From the NCBI GenBank assembly GCA_003696875.1, contig RFHL01001170.1, positions 1-6,572 on the forward strand: a stretch of DNA of 6,572 nucleotides, in the 5' to 3' direction. The stretch is from Bacteroidota bacterium (lineage in GTDB: Bacteria > Bacteroidota > Bacteroidia > J057). Of this stretch, positions 1 through 6,400 are shown in pieces (the first letter of the stretch is position 1; each line of letters begins with the position of its first letter). The translations under genes and the position numbers were made by a program. The notes beneath the pieces were generated by a model. That model searched no databases and was not told the DNA's origin. It saw nothing but the letters and a program-made list of their open reading frames with translations.

Positions 1-516
1 GGCCAGGGTGGCAAAGCGCAGTTGCCGGGGCTGAAAATGACGGGCAGCCTGCCAGAGGTCGCCGAGGGAAGAGGGGGGGAAGTGGCGCTGGCGCAGGGAG
101 GTTTCCCACACAAACCGGCTTACCTCGTAGCAGTAGGTCCAGAAGGCCCGCTGGCCTTCGGGGCCAAATACCCGCTCGGCCTCGGCGATCCAGGCCTCGA
201 GGTCCTGGTAGCGGGTGAGTAGGGTGCCGTCGTCGAGACGCACTTGCATGGGCGTCGCCAGCGACCAGGCCGGAATTTCGATGCCTGTTTCGTCCAGCAG
301 ATGCCGCAGGGGCATCTGGGGGTCCAGTCCCACCAGGGTGGTGGCCCCACTCTCAAAGGTGTAGCCTTTGCGGGGATAGGAGCTGGAGCAGCCGCCCGGC
401 AACCAATTTTGCTCCAGCACCGTAACCTGAAAGCCATCTCGGGCAAGCAGGGCCGCCGTGCTAAGCCCGGCCATGCCACTCCCAATCACCAGCGCGGGAA
501 CATTTTCTACAGCCAT
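1..516 (-). CDS. FAD-dependent oxidoreductase, carotenoid desaturase/isomerase-like, N-terminal part
   Basis: The first 172 residues of a protein whose C-terminus lies beyond the window start; the frame is open to base 1. A Rossmann FAD-binding fold is visible: a beta strand (ALVIGSG), the GxGxxG dinucleotide motif at residues 12-17 (GSGMAG), and the acidic residue ending the second strand at E35 (VLEQN). Next come LPGG at 39-42, GYTFESGAT at 51-59 and an LDDGT turn at 94-98. This order (VLE, then PGG, then GYTFE/D-x-G) is typical of the CrtI/CrtISO/retinol saturase superfamily (COG1233 type), which desaturates, isomerises or saturates polyene lipids using FAD. The actual substrate cannot be told from this fragment. 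The start at 516 fits the family, whose glycine motif normally begins within about 15 residues of the N-terminus. No Shine-Dalgarno is seen (upstream sequence TTTTTGATGCCT). The gene is divergent from the pterin genes. Confidence 0.85.
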   Translation of the reverse strand, partial: MAVENVPALVIGSGMAGLSTAALLARDGFQVTVLEQNWLPGGCSSSYPRKGYTFESGATTLVGLDPQMPLRHLLDETGIEIPAWSLATPMQVRLDDGTLLTRYQDLEAWIAEAERVFGPEGQRAFWTYCYEVSRFVWETSLRQRHFPPSSLGDLWQAARHFQPRQLRFATLA

Positions 517-659
517 AGGCATCAAAAAGAAAATAATTTGTTTAGGGTCTGACCGGCCACCATTAAACAAAATCGAAGGACGCATTGTTTGTGCCTATGG
601 ATTTGACGCCGATGTAGGCTCAGGCACTTTTGGGCGGCGCTTTCCAAGCTACTACCTTT

Positions 660-667
660 TACCTTTG
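660..667 (+). promoter_or_regulatory. possible Bacteroidota -7 promoter box for the pterin operon
   Basis: TACCTTTG matches the Bacteroidota -7 consensus TAnnTTTG and lies 82 nt before the start of the PTPS-type gene in the 233-nt divergent intergenic region. The nearest upstream TTTG (629-632) is 27 nt away, longer than the usual 19-21 nt, so the -33 half is poor. The rest of the gap (517-749) shows no gene, repeat or strong hairpin. Confidence 0.3.
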
Positions 668-749
668 CTGGTCCCGATATCGGCCCTGTGACCCTACGCT
701 CTGTTTCAGGTCTGAATATCCAGCCAGACTTCCCCGCTGAGACTTACGA

Positions 750-1160
750 ATGAAAGTTGCTGTTTTTCGCAAAGCGCATTTTAACGCCGCTCACCGGCTG
801 CACAACCCTTCCTGGGACGAGAAGACCAACGAAAAGGTCTTTGGTAAGTGCAACAACCCCAACTATCACGGCCACAACTACGACCTGATCGTAAAGGTAA
901 CCGGTGAAGTAGATCCCCGGACTGGCTATGTCATGGACATGAAAGTCCTCAAGGACCTGATCCAGGTCCATGTACTTGACGCCTTCGACCATAAAAACTT
1001 AAACCTGGATACCGAGGAGTTTAAAACCCTGAATCCCACCGCGGAAAACATCGCGATCGTGATCTGGCAGCGACTCCGCGCCCAACTCGACGACACCTTA
1101 GATTTAACCATCAGATTGTATGAAACCGAACGAAACTTTGTGGAGTTCCCCGTCCAGTAA
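750..1160 (+). CDS. 6-pyruvoyl-tetrahydropterin synthase / 6-carboxytetrahydropterin synthase family (PTPS/QueD)
   Basis: A 136-residue cytoplasmic T-fold enzyme that acts on 7,8-dihydroneopterin triphosphate, the product of the FolE encoded next to it. Zinc ligands are H15 (AAHRL), H40 and H42 (HGHNY). The expected catalytic set is C34, D80 and H81 (FDHKNLN), and the pterin-anchoring glutamate is E125 (YETERN). All lie exactly 8 positions before the rat PTPS residues as I remember them (C42, D88, H89, E133). The Cys-to-HGH spacing is C-x5-HGH (CNNPNYHGHNY), the form known from true PTPS enzymes of biopterin synthesis. Typical QueD proteins have C-x3-HGH. I therefore favour a PTPS-like activity but give no symbol, because homologues of both types are often annotated queD. 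Length is normal. The stop is 10 nt before the likely folE start, so the two are probably co-transcribed. The start has no clear Shine-Dalgarno. Confidence 0.93.
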   Translation: MKVAVFRKAHFNAAHRLHNPSWDEKTNEKVFGKCNNPNYHGHNYDLIVKVTGEVDPRTGYVMDMKVLKDLIQVHVLDAFDHKNLNLDTEEFKTLNPTAENIAIVIWQRLRAQLDDTLDLTIRLYETERNFVEFPVQ

Positions 1161-1170
1161 CGGACACGGG

Positions 1171-1872
1171 ATGAATGGCCACAACGGCCACAACGGCCAC
1201 AATGGCCACCACAATGGGAAACACGGGCTTCACGAGGATATTGGAGATCACCATATCGCTACCTCAGTGGAAACGCCTTTGCGCCCAGACGCCTTCGAGG
1301 TAGACGATGAAACCAAGATCGCACAGATCGCGGAGCACTTTCGCGAAATCATGGATATTCTCGGGCTGGACCTCGAAGATGACAGCCTCAGTGGCACCCC
1401 GCAGCGGGTGGCCAAGATGTATGTCAAGGAGATTTTCAGCGGCCTCAATCCGGCCAACAAGCCGGAGGTGCGTATGTTTGAAAACAAGTACCAGTATCAG
1501 GAGATGCTCGTCGAGCGGGATATCACCTTTTACTCCAACTGTGAGCACCACTTTGTGCCGATCTGGGGCAAGGCCCATGTCGCCTACATGTCCAACGGCC
1601 AGGTAGTCGGCTTGTCCAAGCTCAACCGCATCGTACAGTACTATGCCCGGCGCCCGCAGGTGCAGGAGCGCATGACCCGGCAGATCGCCGAGGAGTTGAA
1701 GCAGGCCCTTGGGACGGAGGATGTCGCCGTCGTGATCGACGCCCACCACATGTGTGTGCACTCCCGGGGCGTCATGGATAGCGGCTCCTCGACCGTTACC
1801 GCCGAGTATAGCGGCAAGTTTCGCGAGCCCGAGACCCGGGCCGAATTTCTGAAGTACATCGAGATGCGCTAG
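1171..1872 (+). CDS. folE: GTP cyclohydrolase I with histidine-rich N-terminal tail
   Basis: Zinc enzyme converting GTP to 7,8-dihydroneopterin triphosphate and formate, the first step of folate, tetrahydropterin and queuosine precursor synthesis; it normally forms a homodecamer. With this start it has 233 residues. Signatures are TPQRVAKMY (76-84), SNCEHHFVP (122-130) and GLSKLNRIVQYYARRPQVQERMT (147-169), then HHMCVHSRGVMD (192-203) and the terminal SSTVTAEYSGKF. Zinc ligands by family knowledge are C124, H127 and C195; catalytic histidines are H126 and H193. Residues 1-28 form an Asn-Gly-His repeat tail with nine histidines, absent from ordinary FolE. An in-frame ATG at 1120 would add 17 residues but overlap the conserved end of the PTPS-type gene. 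The ATG at 1171, 10 nt after that gene's stop, is preferred. Neither start has a good Shine-Dalgarno. Confidence 0.95.
   Translation: MNGHNGHNGHNGHHNGKHGLHEDIGDHHIATSVETPLRPDAFEVDDETKIAQIAEHFREIMDILGLDLEDDSLSGTPQRVAKMYVKEIFSGLNPANKPEVRMFENKYQYQEMLVERDITFYSNCEHHFVPIWGKAHVAYMSNGQVVGLSKLNRIVQYYARRPQVQERMTRQIAEELKQALGTEDVAVVIDAHHMCVHSRGVMDSGSSTVTAEYSGKFREPETRAEFLKYIEMR
1174..1209 (+). repeat. four tandem 9-bp repeats encoding Asn-Gly-His
   Basis: Four consecutive copies of AAYGGCCAC (AATGGCCAC, AACGGCCAC, AACGGCCAC, AATGGCCAC) in frame at the start of folE. The only differences are silent C/T changes at the third codon position of Asn. A degenerate continuation (CACAATGGG) follows. Unit length is a multiple of three, so slippage would lengthen or shorten the His tail without breaking the frame. 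Confidence 0.95.
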
Positions 1873-1897
1873 CCCCGCCCGCGCGACATGTGTTTTC

Positions 1898-1924
1898 AGC
1901 CCCTCGCCCCTCCGGCGAGGGGCT
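1898..1924 (+). terminator. rho-independent-type terminator after folE
   Basis: A perfect 11-bp, GC-rich stem (AGCCCCTCGCC paired with GGCGAGGGGCT) with a 5-nt loop (CCTCC), starting 26 nt after the folE stop. A moderately T-rich tail follows (TTCTGTT). It sits in the 57-nt gap between the convergent folE and ion-channel genes. Read on the minus strand, the stem is followed by GAAAACA, so it suits termination of the plus-strand operon better. It may also block antisense read-through between the two genes. Confidence 0.8.
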
Positions 1925-1929
1925 TTCTG

Positions 1930-2766
1930 TTACAATTGCCCCCCACAGTACTTGCAAAAGGTCGCGTCCTGATCGTGGCCTTCGCGTCCACAGTGAGGAC
2001 ATACCTCGGTATGGCGCTGTTTCTTGACCTTCTCCTGGGCCTGGGCAAGCTCTACCGAGACGATACCCGTCGGCACCGCGAGCACCCCATAGCCCAGAAT
2101 CATGAGGATTGCGGACAAAAGCTGGCCGAGCGGCGTAGCTGGCGCAATATCCCCATAGCCCACGGTGGTGACGGTCACAATGGCCCAGTAGATGCTGCGG
2201 GGAATGCTGGAAAAGCCGCTGCCGGCATTGGCCTCAATCAGGTACATGGTGGTGCCCACAATGAGGACGACCGTCAGCACGGTAGCCAGGAAAACGATGA
2301 TCTTGGTGCGGCTGGCCCGCAAGGCTTGCATGAGCACGCTTGATTCGACCAGAAAGTTGGTGAGTTTCAGGATACGAAAGACCCGCAGCAGCCGCAAGGC
2401 CCGGATGGTGATGAGGTAATGCGAACCGGCGAAAATAAGGCTCAGATAGGTGGGCAAAATGGCCAACAGGTCTACGATGCCGTAAAAGCTCGTCACGTAG
2501 GCCCGGGGCCGGGACACCGTGTAGATGCGCAGCAGGTATTCGAGGGTGAAAAGAACGGTGAAGACCCACTCCAGGATGGTGAAAAGGCGCCCCAAATGCT
2601 GATTGATCTCCTGAACCGTCTCCAGCGCAACCACCAGTACGCTCAGGATAATGAGGATCAGCAGGGCCACGTCAAAGGCTTTGCCGACCGGGTCTTCGGC
2701 TTCAAAGATGATCTCGTGCAGGCGGGTGCGCAGGGGGCTCATAGGGGGCGTAGGGGACTGGTTCAT
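1930..2766 (-). CDS. voltage-gated-type potassium channel subunit with C-terminal zinc ribbon
   Basis: A 278-residue inner-membrane ion-transport-family protein with the six-helix Kv plan: S1 about 29-50, S2 about 62-82, S3 about 94-112, S4 about 117-135, S5 about 154-177, pore helix 188-200 and S6 about 213-238. S4 carries regularly spaced basic residues (R122, R125, R128, R131, K134), and S2/S3 contain the partner acids E76 and D99, as in voltage sensors. The selectivity filter is TVGYG at 201-205 followed by D206, diagnostic of potassium selectivity. S6 has a VPTG hinge (231-234). The cytoplasmic tail ends in two CxxC pairs (C256/C259 and C271/C274), a zinc-ribbon-like knuckle. Four subunits would form one pore. 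It is convergent with folE and divergent from the small membrane-protein gene. The start at 2766 is the first ATG; M9 is possible, and neither has a Shine-Dalgarno. Physiological role unknown. Confidence 0.93.
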   Translation of the reverse strand: MNQSPTPPMSPLRTRLHEIIFEAEDPVGKAFDVALLILIILSVLVVALETVQEINQHLGRLFTILEWVFTVLFTLEYLLRIYTVSRPRAYVTSFYGIVDLLAILPTYLSLIFAGSHYLITIRALRLLRVFRILKLTNFLVESSVLMQALRASRTKIIVFLATVLTVVLIVGTTMYLIEANAGSGFSSIPRSIYWAIVTVTTVGYGDIAPATPLGQLLSAILMILGYGVLAVPTGIVSVELAQAQEKVKKQRHTEVCPHCGREGHDQDATFCKYCGGQL

Positions 2767-2823
2767 AGGGTAGTGGGCAAGTTACGCATTGCGGGAGCGA
2801 ATGCAAGACGCTATCGAGGCCCG

Positions 2824-2842
2824 GGCCAAAAACCATTTGGCC
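2824..2842. promoter_or_regulatory. operator-like inverted repeat over the -33 promoter element
   Basis: A perfect 7-bp dyad, GGCCAAA / TTTGGCC, separated by AACCA. The right arm contains the TTTG proposed as the -33 element, so a protein bound here would compete with sigma factor. Next to it is the 10-bp palindrome GGCCCGGGCC (2818-2827), which overlaps the left arm. No regulator is identifiable in the window. Confidence 0.35.
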
Positions 2843-2867
2843 TAGCGGGCATAAATCTCTATATTTG
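2836..2867 (+). promoter_or_regulatory. Bacteroidota-type promoter of the 119-residue gene (and perhaps secDF)
   Basis: TTTG at 2836-2839 and TATATTTG at 2860-2867, separated by 20 nt. This matches the Bacteroidota primary-sigma consensus (TTTG at -33, TAnnTTTG at -7) in both boxes and spacing. The expected transcription start falls at about 2871-2875, only a few bases before the ATG at 2878, which predicts a nearly leaderless mRNA. It lies in the 111-nt divergent gap opposite the ion-channel gene, for which no equally good promoter was found on the minus strand. Confidence 0.65.
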
Positions 2868-2877
2868 CCGACCCATT

Positions 2878-3237
2878 ATGCGGAAACCCATCCGGCCATA
2901 TCAAATACTGCTGCTCGCCACCGTTTCGGTGGCGATGATTTTCTTTATGAAGATCAATAAGCAGAGCTTCTATCACCACTTTTTTAAGGTGATCGAAGAG
3001 GTCGAGTCACGCAACTCGCAAGAGGTGCAGACCTCAGCTCCGGTGGAGACCATCTGGTGGACCGTGAGCGAAACGGCAAAGGGACCGGTCCTGCCGTTTC
3101 TGCTCTGGCTGCTGGCCCTGGCGACGGCTCTGGGAGGGATGGTTCTGGGGGGCTCGTCCGCCTTTCCCTTTGCGGGAGAGGGCTTCCGCCTGCACCGGGC
3201 GCCTCACTGGTTTTGTCCCCCGGTCCGGGCTCCCTAG
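2878..3237 (+). CDS. unrecognised 119-residue membrane protein upstream of secDF; candidate arrest peptide
   Basis: I do not recognise a family. The N-terminus is basic (R2, K3, R6), followed by a hydrophobic helix at about 9-24, a polar stretch 25-70 with an acidic patch (EEVES), and a second hydrophobic helix at about 71-92. A 27-residue basic, proline-rich tail ends in FCPPVRAP. RAP occurs twice (107-109 and 117-119), the second just before the stop. Predicted topology is N-in/C-in with residues 25-70 outside. The ATG at 2878 was chosen because the promoter boxes lie immediately upstream; the longer open frame reaching back to 2419 runs antisense through the channel gene and would start upstream of that promoter. 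secDF follows 170 nt downstream on the same strand with no convincing terminator between. A role as a Sec-sensing regulatory nascent chain is an inference; it may simply be a lineage-specific membrane protein. Confidence 0.65.
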   Translation: MRKPIRPYQILLLATVSVAMIFFMKINKQSFYHHFFKVIEEVESRNSQEVQTSAPVETIWWTVSETAKGPVLPFLLWLLALATALGGMVLGGSSAFPFAGEGFRLHRAPHWFCPPVRAP

Positions 3238-3289
3238 GTACACTTGTTTCCCACGGATGAGGCCTCCCCGTCAGCGGGAAGCCCTCCCC
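3174..3289 (+). other. possible alternative RNA structures between the small gene and secDF
   Basis: Bases 3178-3187 (GAGGGCTTCC, inside the small gene) are perfectly complementary to 3277-3286 (GGAAGCCCTC). The pairing extends to about 15 bp with single-base bulges (3174-3176 with 3287-3289, 3188-3189 with 3274-3275). The same downstream strand can instead form a local imperfect hairpin (3259-3286: GAGG/CCTC outer pairs, CCCG/CGGG inner pairs, loop TCAG). The two folds exclude each other. There is no U-tract after 3286, so this is not a normal terminator. Energies were not computed, and chance pairing in GC-rich sequence is possible. Confidence 0.3.
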
Positions 3290-3406
3290 TATATCCTGAC
3301 TGATCTGAAGCGCGGAGATGTCTCGCACCCCTTCGCCTGCCGATCGGCTTTCCCATTCTCTTTTTGTATTCACCTCTTTTAACAAGGCATGTACAACGCC
3401 TGAGCA

Positions 3407-6400
3407 ATGAAGAATAAAAACACCATTATATTCCTGCTCCTGGTCTTTGTCGCCATTTGTGGCTACAACCTCTACTGGACCTACGTGCAGTTTAGTTCCG
3501 ACTCACGGATGACCCAGGTCGAATCCGCCTATCGGAACCTGCAGCTGACCAAGCCCGACACGGCACTTTGGACGGCTGATGATAAAATGCTGAAGGATCG
3601 CTATGAGTCTCTCGCCGGCGATACCGCCTTCCACAACCGGCGCAAGCGCGCCATTGAGCGTTCCTTTACCTTGGGACTGGACCTGCAAGGGGGGATGTTT
3701 GTCACCCTGGAGGTGGGCATCGAAGATCTGATTCGTCAGTTGGCCTCCAACCCGGGTGATACGGCCCTGAATGGCGCCCTCGCTTGCGCCAACCAGCGGC
3801 AGGCGCTGGAGTCGGCTGACTTCGTAAGCCTGTTCGTCGAGTGCTTCAAGACCCGCAACCCTGAGCGTCCGCTTGGTGTGACCTTTTCCAATGAGGAACT
3901 GGGCATCAGTGTCGGGAGCTCTGACTCTGAAGTAGAGCAACTGCTGCAGGACGAGGCCAAGTCGGCCATCGACCGTACCTTCAACATCATCCGTACCCGG
4001 ATCGACCAGTTTGGTGTGGTGTCGCCCAACCTGCAGCTGCAGGAGGGAACCGGCCGCATCCTGCTGGAACTTCCCGGTGTGAAGGAGCCCGAGCGCGTGC
4101 GTAAGCTGCTGCGTAGCACCGCCAAGCTGGAGTTTTACACCAACTATTCCTGGCGGGAAGCCTATCCCGTGCTGGTGGACATCAACGCCAAGCTCCGCGC
4201 CCTGCAGGGGCTGGAAGATACCGCCTCAACTGAGACCGTGGATGCGCCCCAGCCCGACGAGACAGAGCTCGCCGAGATCGTGGAGCCCGACACCACCGCC
4301 GAGGACACCAGCTTTACCTCGACCGAAAATCTGGGGGCTGATGATTCCACCGATGTGCCTTTCGATCAGCTCAGCGAAGCTGAGCAGGAGGCCCGCCGCC
4401 GCGAGTTTGAGCGGGAAAACCCCCTGTGGGCCCTGCTGACCCCCGCTGACTTTGAGACCTTTAACCGCGTGGGCTCCGAGAGCCCCATGGTCGGCGTGGT
4501 CCTTGCCAGCGATACCGCCAAGATGCGTCGCATCGACCAGATTCTCGCCATGGAGGAGATCCAGAGCATCATTCCGCCCAAGATGCGTTTTGCCTGGACC
4601 TTCAAGCCCCGGGGTACGCAGGGCGGTGGCTACTACGAGCTGATTGCCATCTTTGACGACGGCACCCCCGCCCTCAGCGGAGAGGAGATCTCCCTGGCCC
4701 GCCAGGACTTCGACCCCAACAACCCCAGCGAGTCCATCGTCTCCATGCGGATGACCCCTGAGGGGACCAAGGAATGGGCCCGCATCACTGAGGCCAATGT
4801 CGGCAAGCACATCTCCATCCTCCTCGATGGCAAGGTGTACTCCTACCCGGTGGTGAATGACCCCATCCGCAACGGCAACACCCAAATCTCTGGGGGCTTC
4901 ACCATCCAGGAGGCCCAGGACCTCGCCAACGTGCTCAAGGCCGGGCAACTGCCTGTGCCGGCTCGCATCGAAGGGGAAGAAACCGTGGGCCCGACCCTGG
5001 GAGCGGAGAACATCACCAGTGGTCTGAACTCCTTCTTGCTGGCTTTCCTGGTGACCCTGATCTTCATGGGCGTGTACTATGCCCGGGCTGGTATCGTCGC
5101 CAACGTCGCCCTGCTGGCCAACCTGCTCTTCATTCTGGGTTGTTCGGCGGCCTTCACCATCGTCCTGACCCTGCCGGGTATCGCCGCTATCGTGCTCACG
5201 GTCGGTATGGCGGTGGACGCGAACGTGCTCATCTTCGAGCGGATTCGGGAAGAACTGGCCCGCGACAAGACCCTCAAGGCCAGCATCAAGGCCGGTTTTT
5301 CCAACGCCTTCTCCTCGGTCATGGACGCCAACATTACCACCTTCCTGACCGGTGTCGTCCTCTACGCCGTGGGGATTGGCCCCATCCGGGGTTTTGCCGT
5401 GTCCTTGATGATCGGTATCATCACCTCGCTGATTTCGGCCCTGATCATCACCCGCCTCATCCTCGACTACTACGCCAACAAAGGCAAAGGCTCCATCGCC
5501 TTCGGCTTCAGCTGGACCACCGGCCTGTTTGACAAGGTCAAGCTGCAGATGGTCAACCGTCGCAAGATATTTTACGGTGTGTCGGGCGGCCTCGTCCTGG
5601 TGAGCCTCATCCTCATGCTGACAGTCGGCTTCAAGACCGGGGTAGACTTCAAGGGGGGACGTCAGTTTGTGGTCGAGTTTACCGATGCCAATGGCAATCC
5701 GGCCCCGCTGAGTGACGTCGATGTGGAAGTGATTCGGGGCGACCTGACGGCCGCTTTCGAAAACAACGAGCCGGTCATCAAGACCCTGCGCTACGACAAC
5801 CAGCTGATGATCACCACCAGCTACCTCGTCGCGGAGCGTGACTCCACCAATTTTGTGGAGGAGACCATGATCAAGGGGCTGGATCAAAACTACAGCAACT
5901 TGACCCATACAGTCATCAGCACCTCGGACGTAGGACCTACCGTCGCCTCGGACATCCGGGAGGCGGCCTACCTGTCGGTGATTTTCTCGCTGCTGATCAT
6001 CTTCTTCTACATCCTGGTGCGCTTCCGCAAGTGGCAGTACAGCCTTGGGGCCATCGTGGCCGTGTTCCACGATGTGATTATCACCCTCGGGGTCTTCTCG
6101 CTGCTGAGCCTTTTCGACCTTCCCTTTAATGTGGAGATCAACCAGGCCATGATCGCGGCCCTGCTGACCATCATCGGGTACTCAATCAACGATACCGTGG
6201 TGGTGTTTGACCGGATCCGGGAGAACATCGGGGAGATGAAGTCCTCTGCCCTGAGCTTCATCTATAACACCTCTATTGACCAGACCATCAGCCGGACCCT
6301 GATCACCTCGTTGACCACCTTCCTTACTGCCCTGATTCTTTTCCTCTTTGGAGGCGACGTGATCCGTGGGTTTGTCTTTGCCATCATGGTGGGGATCTCG

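Noticed and set aside
120..485. Open frames of both strands overlapping the oxidoreductase gene.
   Set aside because: They are out of frame with the clear FAD-binding protein and show no recognisable motif.
1120..1170. Earlier in-frame ATG for folE, adding 17 residues.
   Set aside because: It overlaps the conserved C-terminus of the PTPS-type gene by 41 nt, so its bases are constrained by the other frame, and it has no ribosome-binding signal. The ATG at 1171 fits a normal 10-nt operon gap.
2419..2877. Upstream in-frame extension of the small membrane protein, giving 272 residues.
   Set aside because: The extension runs antisense through the potassium-channel gene, is unlike any protein, and lies upstream of a well-matched promoter that places the start at 2878.
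3339..3348. 10-bp palindrome GCCGATCGGC followed by a T-rich stretch upstream of secDF.
   Set aside because: As an RNA hairpin the stem is only 3-4 bp, and the T-rich stretch is interrupted. It is not a credible terminator, and as an operator it has no supporting second copy.
3389..3403. A five-codon upstream frame (MYNA-stop) ending 3 nt before the secDF start.
   Set aside because: Too short to judge, no ribosome-binding signal, and a chance ATG is likely. It would only matter if conserved in relatives.
3361..3406. Possible separate secDF promoter beginning at TTTG (3363-3366).
   Set aside because: No TAnnTTTG-like box occurs at the right distance downstream, so there is no two-box match.
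4226..6070. A 614-codon open frame antisense to secDF.
   Set aside because: It mirrors secDF codon by codon, yields a low-complexity His/Asp/Glu/Gly-rich product with no domain, and secDF is clearly the real gene. Long antisense frames are expected in GC-biased coding sequence.
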